Origin: Xenorhabdus sp014467285
GTDB lineage: Bacteria; Pseudomonadota; Gammaproteobacteria; Enterobacterales; Enterobacteriaceae
Assembly (NCBI RefSeq): GCF_014467285.1
Contig: NZ_NKHR01000001.1
Location: 1-64,000 of the forward strand
DNA: 64,000 nt
Direction: 5' to 3'
The first letter of the stretch is position 1; the number at the start of each line of letters is the position of its first letter. Under the pieces are notes generated by a model. The model saw only the letters and a list, made by a program, of their open reading frames with translations. It was not told where the DNA came from and made no database searches. Below are positions 18,174-26,670 of this stretch, piece after piece. Made by a program: the position numbers and the translations under genes.

Positions 18174-18270
18174 AGACTGACCCTGTTTCTAAATTTGTGT
18201 AATTTCCTGTTTAGATTATGTTTAACTAATCAACTAAAATAGGTGACAAAATGGACGAAAAACAATTATT
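18174..18270 (+). pseudogene. Left-end fragment of an IS256-family element
   Basis: 18175-18205 reads like an IS256 terminal repeat (GACCCTGTTT...TTTGTGTAAT). It is followed at 18251 by ATGGACGAAAAACAATTA (MDEKQL), the usual start of IS256-family transposases, preceded by AGGTG. Similarity stops after about six codons. Confidence 0.6.
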
Positions 18271-18483
18271 TGGTAGTCACAATATATTTTTATAAATAAC
18301 TCGATTTATTCTATATTGAAAAATTAATTGACAAATAAGAAAAGTAGAAATAAAAATAGTTACAGTGTAATATTTAATCTGGTAGATATAGAAAAGAATG
18401 ATATAAAAATGAATATCATTACCATATCTTAAAGGATTGAGGTTTTTTATTATCTGAAAAAATAAATTTTAAGGAGTTAATAT
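18270..18483. other. AT-rich leader of the glycine-rich gene
   Basis: No gene seen. The glycine-rich protein gene has a good AAGGAG ribosome binding site at 18471-18476, 8 bp before its ATG. Confidence 0.5.
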
Positions 18484-19053
18484 ATGAAAAAAAAAGAAAT
18501 ATTAACTAGAGTATCACTAATATCGATGATATTTATGATATCTATCTCTTATGCACGCAGTTCATCAATAGTATTATTATCTCAGAATAATAAACAGCTT
18601 TTAGTTAATGAAAATAATAAAATTGATAATAAAAACAAATGCAATAAGATAAATAAGAATAATAAAACTAATAAGGATAATAAAACTAATAAGGATAATG
18701 AAACTAATGAGATTAATGGGGCTGATGGAGTAGATGGGGGGTTATGGGGAAAAGGAGGTAAAGGAGGAAAAGGAGGTAAAGGTATCGGTGGGGGGAATGG
18801 TGGCGATGGTGGAAATGCCGGTGGTATTGGCAGTAAAGCTGGAAATGGAGGGAAAGGGGGAGATGGTCAAGCTGGAAAAAATGGCGGGGATGGAGGAAAG
18901 GGTGGTGATGGTGGAAGTGCAGGTGGTATTGGCAGCTCTGCTGGACATGGTGGAGACGGAGGCAAAGGTAAAGGTGGTGATGGTGGTGCAGGTGGAAATG
19001 CAGGAGGTATTGGTAGTACTGCCGGTCATGGTGGAAAAGGAGGCGATAATTAA
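18484..19053 (+). CDS. Secreted glycine-rich GGX-repeat protein of unknown function
   Basis: The 189-residue protein has a signal peptide (K-rich start, hydrophobic 10-22, likely cleavage after SYA at 24), an Asn/Lys-rich linker (about 40-76) with near repeats of NKTNKDN, and a glycine domain (79-189) made of GGX triplets, X mostly Lys, Asp or Asn. Three copies of AGGIGSxAGxGG (112-123, 146-157, 172-183) punctuate it. One cysteine (53) is present. GGX arrays of this type can form bundled polyglycine-II helices, as in some phage tail-tip adhesins and antifreeze proteins. An exported adhesin, matrix or toxin-like role is possible. I do not recognise the family. It lies between fragments of an IS256 element. 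Confidence 0.75.
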   Translation: MKKKEILTRVSLISMIFMISISYARSSSIVLLSQNNKQLLVNENNKIDNKNKCNKINKNNKTNKDNKTNKDNETNEINGADGVDGGLWGKGGKGGKGGKGIGGGNGGDGGNAGGIGSKAGNGGKGGDGQAGKNGGDGGKGGDGGSAGGIGSSAGHGGDGGKGKGGDGGAGGNAGGIGSTAGHGGKGGDN

Positions 19054-19063
19054 TAATAAGGGT

Positions 19064-19383
19064 TGGACTAGCGGGAACATTCGTGCAAAAACTTGCGGTT
19101 TCATCTTGTTATTGGCGTCACATGACACAATAATATAGCAACGTGTGAAAGTTTGTGGGGCTACAATACTACTGTATTGTTTTTATTATCAAAACGCTCA
19201 TAGTAAGCAATCGGGAACATAATTTCGAGAATGAGTTCTGATAATTGTAATTCCTGAATAAAGCATAGTGAAAAGCATCACTCATGATTCTCATAACTCA
19301 CCGTTTTTGCAAAAAAATTACTCAGCATAGAGGAATTAAAATTTCAAACCGCAAGTTTTTGCACGAATGTTCCCGTTAGTCCA
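19064..19383. mobile_element. 320-bp MITE-like element with 38-bp terminal inverted repeats
   Basis: 19064-19101 (TGGACTAGCGGGAACATTCG...) is inverted at 19346-19383 with a single mismatch over 38 bp. The 244 bp between carry no ORF. Long terminal repeats around a short non-coding core are typical of a miniature inverted-repeat transposable element moved by a transposase from elsewhere. No clear target-site duplication was found. It begins 10 bp after the glycine-rich gene and may also form a stem that ends its transcript. Confidence 0.75.
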
Positions 19384-19471
19384 TAAATCTCAATTTAAAT
19401 AATAAGATATTAACTTAACAAATAAAAAAGAAAATTTGTAATGAGATCATAAAATCTCAAAACTCCCGAAT

Positions 19472-19737
19472 ACCCGCAATGGCTACTCCGCTAAAACGCT
19501 ACTGACTGAAGAAGGCGAACTGGCACTGCAAATTCCCTGCGATCGTGAAAGTACCTTTGAACCCCAAATCATCAGGAAAAATCAAACGCGGATTACGGGC
19601 ATGGACAGCCAGATACTGGCCCTGTACGCCAGGGGAATTACCACTCGCGATGAGTCGTTTTATGATTGAATTTAGTGACCGTCTGGACGGTCATGTTTAA
19701 ACGAAAATGGCGATTACACAAAATACTAAACAAGGTC
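19472..19737 (+). pseudogene. Fragment and right end of an IS256-family transposase
   Basis: From 19472 a plus-strand frame reads RNGYSAKTLLTEEGELALQI, then FEPQIIRKNQTR and ILALYARGITTRD, the middle of an IS256 (mutator-type) transposase, ending at a stop at 19667-19669. The tail 19707-19737 (GGCGATTACACAAAATACTAAACAAGGTC) resembles the inverted terminal repeat at 18175-18205. A 7-bp hairpin (GACCGTC-TG-GACGGTC, 19677-19692) lies between. N- and C-terminal parts are missing. Confidence 0.75.
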
Positions 19738-19777
19738 GGAGTTGCAAATAACCGCAACCCCTCCCAAATAAAAAACC

Positions 19778-21469
19778 TCAACTAACTACCCCAACCTCCT
19801 TTCTCTTTACCACCCCATAAACTCCACCCGCTAGCATTGCACCAACCAAAATAGCGCCCAAATAAGTCAATACAGGCGTAATCGCTCCCGGAATTAATAA
19901 TACAAACAACCCACCATGTGGTGCCATTAGTTGCACACCAAAGTACATAGAAAGCGCCCCCGTCACTGCACCACCTAGAATACAACTTGGCAGTACCCTA
20001 ACAGGATCTTTCGCCGCAAATGGAATCGCCCCTTCGGTAATAAAACACAGCCCCAATACCAGTGCCGCTTTTCCACCTTCGCGCTCACTTTGCTCAAACT
20101 TACTCCGCGCAATCATTGTTGCCAGCCACATTGCTAATGGTGGAACCATCCCCGCAGCCATAATTGCCGCCATTGGTCCATAGGTCTGTGCACTTAACAA
20201 CCCGACGCCAAACGCATATGCTGCTTTGTTAACCGGACCGCCCATATCCGTACACATCATGCCGCCAAGAATCATGCCAAGGATCACCGCGTTGGTGGTT
20301 CCCATTGATTCCAGCCAGTGGGTCAGCCATTCCATAATTGTGGCTACGGGTTTACCCACGACATAAATCATGGTTAATCCGGTGACTAACGCCGCGACCA
20401 ATGGGATGATTAAAATCGGTTTTAACGCCTCCATGCTTTGCGGTAGATGCAGTTTGGTTGTCAGGAGTTTGGCAACGTAGCCCGCAAGGAAGCCTGCGAT
20501 AATACCACCAAGAAATCCTGCGCCAGTGCTGACGGCGAGCATACCACCAATAAGTCCGGGCGCTAATCCAGTGCGTCCGGTGATGGAATAGGCGATATAA
20601 CCCGCAAGTACGGGTACCATTAAAGCAAGTGCGGAGCCACCGCCAATTTGCATGAGAGCTGATGCCAATGTGCCGGGTTCTTTGAAGGCATCAATGCCGA
20701 ATACAAATGACAGTGCGATGCACAATCCGCCTGCGACAACCATCGGCAGCATGTAGGATACTCCGGTCATCAAATGTTGATAGATGCTGGTGCTTTCCTG
20801 TTTTTTATTGGTGGATGGATTGAACGCGTTGGAGGCAGAAGTGCTGCCTGTGGCAGTGTAAATCTCTGCTTCGGTCAATGCGTTATCCAGTTCCTGAGCG
20901 GTTCTTTTCAAGGCTGCACCAGTGGAGGTACGATAGAGGCGTTTGCCAGAGAATGGCGAGAGATCGACATCAATATCTGCCGCTACAATCACCAAATCCG
21001 CTGCTGCAATTTCTGCGTCGGTAATAGCGTTGTTGGTTCCCACGGAGCCACGGGTTTCTACTTTGATCTGCCAGCCACGGTTTTGGGCTTCGGTCTCCAG
21101 CGCTTTGGCTGCCATAAATGTATGGGCAACACCTGTCGGACAGGCGGTGATAGCGATGATATTGACGGGGTTTTGTTGATCCGTGCTGACGATATTTTGC
21201 TGTTGGTAAATATTGGCTTTTGTTTTGGCATGATGGATAAATGCTTCTGGTTCACGGATCGCTTGTTCGGCAGGGCCTGTGAAGGTTTTTTTGCCTTGCA
21301 GGTTAAATGAGGTTGGTGCAGATTCACCGATAATGATCACCAGTTCGGCATTGTCCACGTTGGCAACAAGAGAAAGGCCATGTCTGACGGCTGTATTTTC
21401 CAATATATGCTTAGCGAGGTAAGCGCGTGCCTGTCCCTGTTTATCGTTGCTGATAATGAGTGTTTTCAT
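19778..21469 (-). CDS. fruA: Fructose PTS permease EIIB'BC
   Basis: The 563-residue protein (usual length for enteric FruA) has a degenerate EIIB' domain (1-95), an EIIB domain with phosphorylated Cys110 (ITACPTGVAHTF), a linker near 205-225, and an EIIC membrane domain with about nine to ten helices from 230 on. It imports fructose and phosphorylates it to fructose-1-phosphate. It is the last gene of fruBKA; its start overlaps the fruK stop by 4 bp. Confidence 0.95.
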   Translation of the reverse strand: MKTLIISNDKQGQARAYLAKHILENTAVRHGLSLVANVDNAELVIIIGESAPTSFNLQGKKTFTGPAEQAIREPEAFIHHAKTKANIYQQQNIVSTDQQNPVNIIAITACPTGVAHTFMAAKALETEAQNRGWQIKVETRGSVGTNNAITDAEIAAADLVIVAADIDVDLSPFSGKRLYRTSTGAALKRTAQELDNALTEAEIYTATGSTSASNAFNPSTNKKQESTSIYQHLMTGVSYMLPMVVAGGLCIALSFVFGIDAFKEPGTLASALMQIGGGSALALMVPVLAGYIAYSITGRTGLAPGLIGGMLAVSTGAGFLGGIIAGFLAGYVAKLLTTKLHLPQSMEALKPILIIPLVAALVTGLTMIYVVGKPVATIMEWLTHWLESMGTTNAVILGMILGGMMCTDMGGPVNKAAYAFGVGLLSAQTYGPMAAIMAAGMVPPLAMWLATMIARSKFEQSEREGGKAALVLGLCFITEGAIPFAAKDPVRVLPSCILGGAVTGALSMYFGVQLMAPHGGLFVLLIPGAITPVLTYLGAILVGAMLAGGVYGVVKRKEVGVVS

Positions 21470-22443
21470 GATGTTCTCTTCTTATTGCTGTTTTTCGATG
21501 GATAAGGGGTTAACGCAGTCAGTTCGACTCTTGCCATTAGTCGGGCGAGTTGTTGGCGGTCGATATTCCCAATGTTGCTTTGGCTGACAGTCATAGCGGA
21601 GATGGCGGTAGCAAGGCGCAATGTGTGCTCACTGTCTTGCCCCATCATCAGGCCGTAAATCAGTCCGCCGACCATTGCATCACCTGCGCCAACGGTGCTG
21701 ACGATTTCGCAATGCGGTGGTTTAGCGAGCCATACTCCCGTTGAGTTGACCAGAACCGCGCCTTCTTCACCCAATGAAACGACAACGTGCGAGATCTCCG
21801 TGGCACGCAGTTGATGGGCGGCAGTGATGATATCTTCGAATGTCGGTAAAGGCCGCCCCGCCCAGATCTCCAGTTCGCGGCGGTTGGGTTTGACCAACCA
21901 CGGTTGAGCCTTGAGCCCGGCAGTCAGGGCTTCTCGACTGCTATCAAATATCACGCACATACAGGTTTCGCGTAGGCGTTGCATCCATTCAGTGAAGTCA
22001 TCCAGTTCTACGCCAGCTGGCAGGCTGCCGCTCACGCACACCATATTGAATTCACTCAGCCACTGGATGGAATCTTTGGCGAAACGTTGCCACTCTTCTT
22101 TGCTGACGCTGAATCCTGAAAAGTTGAAATCAGTAACCAAGCCATTCTGTTCAGTCAGTTTGACGTTGGTGCGTGTTCGTCCCTCTACAACCTGAAATCG
22201 ATTGACGATGCCTATTTCTGCCAAGTTTTTTTGAAAGGTGCTCTGGTTCTCTTTGCCCAGAAAACCACCTACGGTGACGTCGATACCGAGTACTTTGAGG
22301 ATTTTGCCAACGTTGATGCCTTTGCCGGCCGGATATAATCCCGTGGTCTGGATGAGATTGACTTCGCCGGTTTTGATGTTTTCAACCCGTCCAATCAGAT
22401 CATAAGCAGGGTTCAGAGTGATGGTCGCGACTTTTTTGTTCAT
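21466..22443 (-). CDS. fruK: 1-Phosphofructokinase
   Basis: The 325-residue protein is a PfkB-family kinase. It opens with VATITLNPAYDLIGRV, has LYPAGKGINVGKIL in the substrate region, and the catalytic GAGDAMVGG near residue 250. It converts fructose-1-phosphate to fructose-1,6-bisphosphate in the cytoplasm. It overlaps fruB and fruA by 4 bp each, so translation of the three is coupled. The C-terminal tail (LTPYPSKNSNKKRTS) is slightly longer than in E. coli. Confidence 0.95.
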   Translation of the reverse strand: MNKKVATITLNPAYDLIGRVENIKTGEVNLIQTTGLYPAGKGINVGKILKVLGIDVTVGGFLGKENQSTFQKNLAEIGIVNRFQVVEGRTRTNVKLTEQNGLVTDFNFSGFSVSKEEWQRFAKDSIQWLSEFNMVCVSGSLPAGVELDDFTEWMQRLRETCMCVIFDSSREALTAGLKAQPWLVKPNRRELEIWAGRPLPTFEDIITAAHQLRATEISHVVVSLGEEGAVLVNSTGVWLAKPPHCEIVSTVGAGDAMVGGLIYGLMMGQDSEHTLRLATAISAMTVSQSNIGNIDRQQLARLMARVELTALTPYPSKNSNKKRTS

Positions 22444-23582
22444 GCCATTTCCTCGCCCATGTTTTTGTTAATAAGGGATTCAATAGCGAGCAAGGCGTCT
22501 TTGGCATCGGAGCCGATCGCAGTAAAGCGAATTCGTTCACCTTGTTTAACGCCTAAGCCTGCAACTTGCATCAGCTTACTCCCATCAACGGGAATGTTAT
22601 TTCCATCAAGATAGGTGATGGTGATTTGGCTATGGAATTGTTTGATGGTATTAACCAGAAGTGCGCTGGGGCGGGTATGCAGGCCATGTTTATTAGGTAG
22701 GATAAAATCCGCGGTCAGTGCGTTTTTTTGAGGCAGTATCGTTTCTTGTAGTACATCCATTGTCAATAGGTCTACGATGGCTGTGCTATTTTTGGCACGT
22801 AACAGGCACTCACCTTTACCTTGTTGCAGCAGGGTGCTGAGATTATCTAGAAAACCGTGCAGTTGATCGTCTGCGCAAGCGATGGTTAATAACAATCCAA
22901 CGGGTTGTTTATCAACAGTAAAAGGAGTTTTGGGGCGGGAGATAGCAATTGCATTATGCAAATTGCCCTGCGAACTGTCACTGAGCCAGATACTTTGGCC
23001 AAGATGTATTGGTGGCTTGGTAAAGACATCGGCAATAAATTTTGCATTCACTGCGTTGGCTTGTTGTAGCCGAGAGATGTTTATTGCCTGCAAGGTTGTC
23101 AGGTCATGTGCGTCAATATCCAACGTGAGTGTAGAGTTATCCAGCAGATAGGAGGTGGTGTTCATTAATAAACGATAGAGTTCATTTACATCGGTGGTTT
23201 TTGCCATCCGGCTGGCGCGGTTTTCATCACGAATGATCGGGATCAACTGATGCAGCAGATTAAGGTGTTCGTCGGATTTTGCCGCAATACCGATAACAAG
23301 GTGGACGGTTTGGTTATCGCCCCAATCGATTCCATTCGGAAATTGCATCACTTGTACGCCGGTTCTCAGTACGTTGTTGCGGGTTGTATGGGTGCCATGT
23401 GGGATGGCAATACCATTACCCAGATAGGTTGAAGAGTGTGTTTCACGTTCCAGCATTCCTTCAGCGTACTCTTTACTGGCATACCCTGCCGCAGTGAGAG
23501 CTGTGGCGACTTGGCGAATAGCACTTTCTTTATCGGTAGCATGTGCTGCCAGATGGATATCTTGTAATAATAGATGAAACAT
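22440..23582 (-). CDS. fruB: Fructose PTS diphosphoryl transfer protein (EIIA-FPr)
   Basis: The 380-residue protein fuses an EIIA domain with phospho-His62 (IAIPHGTHT), a middle domain, and an HPr-like domain with active His302 (HGLHTRPSA). It passes phosphate from EI to FruA, replacing HPr during growth on fructose. AAAGG precedes the ATG, and a near-perfect Cra box lies 26 bp upstream of it. First gene of the operon. Confidence 0.95.
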   Translation of the reverse strand: MFHLLLQDIHLAAHATDKESAIRQVATALTAAGYASKEYAEGMLERETHSSTYLGNGIAIPHGTHTTRNNVLRTGVQVMQFPNGIDWGDNQTVHLVIGIAAKSDEHLNLLHQLIPIIRDENRASRMAKTTDVNELYRLLMNTTSYLLDNSTLTLDIDAHDLTTLQAINISRLQQANAVNAKFIADVFTKPPIHLGQSIWLSDSSQGNLHNAIAISRPKTPFTVDKQPVGLLLTIACADDQLHGFLDNLSTLLQQGKGECLLRAKNSTAIVDLLTMDVLQETILPQKNALTADFILPNKHGLHTRPSALLVNTIKQFHSQITITYLDGNNIPVDGSKLMQVAGLGVKQGERIRFTAIGSDAKDALLAIESLINKNMGEEMA

Positions 23583-23607
23583 TGATGTTTACCTTTCTAT
23601 AATTAAT

Positions 23608-23621
23608 TGAAACGATTCAGC
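23608..23621 (-). promoter_or_regulatory. Cra (FruR) operator of fruBKA
   Basis: On the minus strand the site reads GCTGAATCGTTTCA, matching the enteric Cra consensus (TGAAWCGWTTCA core with GC before it). Cra represses fruBKA until fructose-1-phosphate or low fructose-1,6-bisphosphate releases it. Its position just before fruB fits. Confidence 0.85.
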
Positions 23622-24130
23622 TTTTAAGTAAAAAAATAACATCAAATGAATTCATGTTATTTTCATTATTTAATGAGCCAAGTAATTTTTTTAAATCGAA
23701 TTCTTACCGAAATAATTTAATCTTAGTAATAAAGCGAACTAATATGATTTTTATTGCCCACTTATTTTATAGCTATTAATTATTTGTTTTATTATGATAG
23801 ATAATGTCAATTATCTGTATTTTTTGGAATGTATTGTCAAAGAGTTAGAATGTAAAGTGAAGTTTTAGGTTATTTTATGAAATGGTGATGGCGATCTTGG
23901 TTATTTGGATTTCAATGCAACTTGTTAATGATAAAAATCAAAAAGTAAAAAGTGTAAATATTCAGATAAGTAAAAAAAATCAGGAAATATAACAGTTACC
24001 ATGACAGGAAAAATAATAAAATGAAATACAAGTATTGCTAAGTTGTTTGACTATTTTTTGTTGTAGAAAGAAAAAATATAATATACATAACTATGTTCAA
24101 TATTTGGGTTTAGGGAAGTTATTTACCAAT
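23622..24130. other. AT-rich intergenic DNA upstream of fruB
   Basis: About 500 bp with no recognisable gene or repeat; the fru promoter must lie at its left end. Confidence 0.5.
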
Positions 24131-24133
24131 TGA

Positions 24134-24262
24134 AGGGTTAGTTTTGGACTAAAAGGAAATCGTAAAGATATCTGGTCAATCAAGGTATCAGGCAATTGGC
24201 GCATCACATTTAAATTCATCGATGGTGATGCTGAAATTCTTAATTTGGAGGATTATCACTAA
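24134..24262 (+). pseudogene. C-terminal remnant of a HigB-type toxin
   Basis: The frame contains LKGNRKDIWSIKVSGNWRI and ends with ILNLEDYH and a stop. This is the C-terminal half of RelE/HigB mRNA interferases, including the conserved N-W-R-I-x-F and D-Y-H end. The N-terminal half is absent; a stop at 24131-24133 closes the frame. Confidence 0.7.
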
Positions 24263-24381
24263 TGAGAATGGCTAACACACCGGAAACATGGTTAAAAATA
24301 CAAGCAAATTACAGTTTGCAAGAGGCCAAGAAGCATGTTGATTTAAGTCACCTACATCATCTGGCGTTAGTCAGAGCCTAA
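24262..24381 (+). pseudogene. Truncated HigA-type antitoxin
   Basis: The ATG overlaps the higB stop (TAATG), as in intact higBA loci. The 39-codon frame reads MRMANTPETWLKIQANYSLQ, which fits the segment just after the helix-turn-helix of HigA (usually '...TPESWLNMQ.A YDL'). The DNA-binding N-terminal part has been deleted, so neither toxin nor antitoxin is functional. Confidence 0.65.
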
Positions 24382-24418
24382 TACATTGATTTAACATATA
24401 TCCAAAAAAAGGTAATGC

Positions 24419-24541
24419 CTTGAGGTAGCTAAAGAATTCAGCCTTAAAGGTGGTTTCAAAACGGTCAGTTTTTTAAAGAAGCGGAAAAGCTGGCTCAGAT
24501 CTTCCAATGTCTTGAGATTTTCAGCCAGCTCAGCGTCAAAA
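24419..24541 (-). pseudogene. N-terminal fragment of an IS256-family transposase
   Basis: The minus strand reads AELAENLKTLEDLSQLFRFF then KKLTV, matching the N-terminus of IS256 transposases; a frameshift follows, after which ETTFKAEF continues in another frame. It ends next to the uxuR stop and is clearly dead. Confidence 0.6.
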
Positions 24542-24543
24542 AC

Positions 24544-25293
24544 TCACTTCCCAATCCCCACCGGATAAGACTCAAACAAATACCCATCAAAATTAGGGTC
24601 ATCCACATCTGATAGTTCAAGCAAACTCTGTTTCACATTTTCTAAATGTTGCCACATCGTTTGCTTCGCCGCTGCGGGATCTTTTTTGATCATAGCCGCT
24701 AAAATAGCCTGATGATCACTCAACCACGCTTTACGATAGTCGGTATTGGTAATCCGGCTATGTAACTTCACCCACATAGGATTATTCTCACGCCACGCCC
24801 AAGACTGCTTAAGCAATTCGACTAACATACTGTTATGCGTTGCCTGCGCGATGGCTAGATGAAACTCTCTATCACCGGATTCACTTTCTCCCGAAATCAG
24901 ATCATTTTTCTCTTTTTCCAATGCGTTGCGCATATTGGCAATATCGACCGGAGTCACCTGGAGTGCCGCAAACTCAGCGATATTACTTTCCAATAATTGG
25001 CGCGCTTGTAATAACTCAAAAGGCCCTGCGGCATTGATAGTCGTATCGCTTGAATCAGAGCATGGCAGGCGGGTGAGATAAATACCTGAGCTTTTGCGTA
25101 CTTCAATGAGGTTTTCCAATTCCAGTACAATTAACGCTTCACGAATAAGAGTGCGCGAAACGCCGAATTTTTCTGCAATTTCACGTTCTGTCGGTAGACG
25201 ATCACCGGGATAATAATCCATATCTACAATCATCTGACGTAATGATTGGGCTACTTCATGATAGGGGCGCTTGGAGTCTGCAAAGTTCATCAT
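24544..25293 (-). CDS. uxuR: GntR/FadR-family repressor of hexuronate genes
   Basis: The 249-residue protein has a GntR winged helix (PGDRLPTEREIAEKFGVSRTLIREAL, about 35-60) and an all-helical FCD domain. AGPFELLQARQLLESNIAEF, THNSMLVELL and MWQHLENVKQSLLE are nearly identical to E. coli UxuR. It should bind fructuronate or a related hexuronate and release operators of the uxu genes. It lies behind dctP on the minus strand, opposite to the catabolic operon that it most likely controls. Confidence 0.88.
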   Translation of the reverse strand: MMNFADSKRPYHEVAQSLRQMIVDMDYYPGDRLPTEREIAEKFGVSRTLIREALIVLELENLIEVRKSSGIYLTRLPCSDSSDTTINAAGPFELLQARQLLESNIAEFAALQVTPVDIANMRNALEKEKNDLISGESESGDREFHLAIAQATHNSMLVELLKQSWAWRENNPMWVKLHSRITNTDYRKAWLSDHQAILAAMIKKDPAAAKQTMWQHLENVKQSLLELSDVDDPNFDGYLFESYPVGIGK

Positions 25294-25352
25294 TTAATGC
25301 CGCCGTAAGATAATATACTTAAATGAAACGACTAAAAATGATGTTATTCTAA

Positions 25353-25364
25353 GGCATCGATGCC
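25353..25364. promoter_or_regulatory. 12-bp perfect palindrome upstream of uxuR
   Basis: GGCATCGATGCC lies 60 bp upstream of the uxuR start, in the short gap behind dctP. It could be an operator, but no regulator is suggested by the sequence. Confidence 0.25.
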
Positions 25365-25372
25365 AGAAATAT

Positions 25373-25403
25373 AACCACCTATTCTTGTTACAATAGGTGG
25401 TTT
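25373..25403 (-). terminator. Terminator between dctP and uxuR
   Basis: AACCACCTATT pairs perfectly with AATAGGTGGTT over a 9-nt loop, 11 bp after the dctP stop. On the minus strand it is followed by ATATTTCT, a weak T run. Confidence 0.65.
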
Positions 25404-25413
25404 TGAGAGAAAA

Positions 25414-26406
25414 TTATTCTATTTTACGCACTCGATTTACCATTTCGAATAATTCCGGTTGGGTTTTAGCAATATCGTCATACATGGGTTTAACTGCGTC
25501 TTGAAAGAGGGTTTTATCCACGACAACAAACTCAACGCCTTGTTTTTCTGCTTTAGCACGCTCTTCCTTTTCTGATTTTTCCCAAAGTTGAATCATGTAT
25601 TTTGAGGAGTTCAGAGCCGCTTTTTTCACAATCTCTTGCTGCTCAGTGGTTAATTTATTCAATGAATTGTTCGAGATTAACAGGACATCAGGGATCATCG
25701 TATGTTCATCCAGCGAAAAGAATTTTGTCACTTCACCATGGCGGCTTAGCGTAAAAGAAGTAATGTTGTTTTCAGCCGCGTCCACAACGCCCTGTTGCAA
25801 TGCGGTATAGAGTTCACCATAAGCTAATGGCGTTGGGTTTCCTTCCAATCCTTTCACCATCGCAATTGCCGTTGGACTGGGTTGTACGCGAATTTTCAAG
25901 CTTTTTAGATCTTCTGGCGTTCTAATCGGTTTTTTCGCATAAAAACTGCGGGCGCCCGCATCATAATAAGTGAGACCAATAAATCCCATGTTTTGGCTTG
26001 AACTGAGGATTTCTTTACCGATATCGCTATTGATGACTTGTTGATAGTGCCCTTTATCGCGGAATAAATAGGGCAGGTTAAAAATGGAATAAGCCGGGGA
26101 GAAGGCTTCTAATTCTGCCGCATTGGATTTAGCAATATCCAGGGCACCGTTCTGCATCAATTCGATGGATTCACGTTGGTTGCCCAATTGAGAATCAGAG
26201 TAGATGCGAATACGGACTTCCCCGTTGGTTTTTTCTTTCACTTCGTCAGCAAACTGGGTCATGGCTTTATGAACAGCATGGTCTCGGTTCTGGTTATGGC
26301 TGAGTTTTAACGTTGTCACGGCGAAAGCCTGAGATGTTCCCAACATAAACATTACGCCTGCTGCTATGCCGACTATACCTAAAACCTGTCGTTTGTTGTT
26401 CCGCAT
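25414..26406 (-). CDS. TRAP transporter periplasmic solute-binding protein (DctP family), probably hexuronate
   Basis: The 330-residue protein has a signal peptide (hydrophobic 9-26, cleavage after SQAFA) and a DctP fold. LKIRVQPSP carries the arginine that pairs with the substrate carboxylate, and VDAAENNITSF is the conserved C-terminal-domain strand. GGAG precedes the ATG. It is transcribed away from the dctQM-uxuABC operon, yet is the only binding protein for that DctQM pair here. Given the operon, glucuronate or another hexuronate is the likely ligand (inference). Confidence 0.85.
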   Translation of the reverse strand: MRNNKRQVLGIVGIAAGVMFMLGTSQAFAVTTLKLSHNQNRDHAVHKAMTQFADEVKEKTNGEVRIRIYSDSQLGNQRESIELMQNGALDIAKSNAAELEAFSPAYSIFNLPYLFRDKGHYQQVINSDIGKEILSSSQNMGFIGLTYYDAGARSFYAKKPIRTPEDLKSLKIRVQPSPTAIAMVKGLEGNPTPLAYGELYTALQQGVVDAAENNITSFTLSRHGEVTKFFSLDEHTMIPDVLLISNNSLNKLTTEQQEIVKKAALNSSKYMIQLWEKSEKEERAKAEKQGVEFVVVDKTLFQDAVKPMYDDIAKTQPELFEMVNRVRKIE

Positions 26407-26534
26407 GTTTGGTTCTCCAGAGATGAGTGTAGGTTTTTGTTATTTTCTTCTGCGGACAAACCATAATCAGATCTCACTTATTGGGCAAAGGGTAAAATCC
26501 AATTGGTCGATCTGAATCGCAAAAAACGGCATTA

Positions 26535-26544
26535 TTGGTTGACC
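26535..26544. promoter_or_regulatory. UxuR/ExuR-type half-conserved operator
   Basis: TTGGTTGACC matches the core TTGGT-NN-ACC of the UxuR/ExuR consensus (AAATTGGTATACCAATTT), with poor outer arms. It lies 129 bp upstream of dctP and 127 bp upstream of dctQ. Confidence 0.5.
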
Positions 26545-26551
26545 TTTTGAG

Positions 26552-26571
26552 TTTGTGATCTATCTCACCCT
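26552..26571. promoter_or_regulatory. CRP-like site in the dctP/dctQ gap
   Basis: TTTGTGATCTATCTCACC fits TGTGA-N6-TCACA with one mismatch. Hexuronate genes are under catabolite control in enteric bacteria, so CRP activation of one or both divergent units is likely. Confidence 0.6.
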
Positions 26572-26637
26572 CTTTCAACTACTTATTTCAATGTTTTTAG
26601 TACGATCAGTATAGATTCTGATGTCTGTGTGGACTTT

Positions 26638-26651
26638 AATTGGTAAACCAA
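26638..26651. promoter_or_regulatory. UxuR/ExuR-type operator before dctQ
   Basis: AATTGGTAAACCAA is close to the UxuR/ExuR consensus core AATTGGTATACCAATT. It lies about 20 bp upstream of the dctQ ATG, where a bound repressor would block transcription of the operon. Confidence 0.7.
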
Positions 26652-26670
26652 AATGACAGGAATCGGATAA

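Noticed and set aside
18760..19050. Possible tandem repeat or CRISPR-like array
   Set aside because: The periodicity is of GGN codon triplets within a protein, without fixed-length spacers or palindromic repeats.
18734..19138. 134-codon frame on the plus strand and 128-codon frame on the minus strand over the glycine-rich gene
   Set aside because: Both are shadows of the GGX-repeat coding sequence; only the 18484-19053 frame has a signal peptide, a ribosome binding site and sensible repeats.
19677..19692. GACCGTC hairpin as terminator of fruA
   Set aside because: It lacks a T run on the fruA strand, is 86 bp away, and lies within the IS256 remnant.
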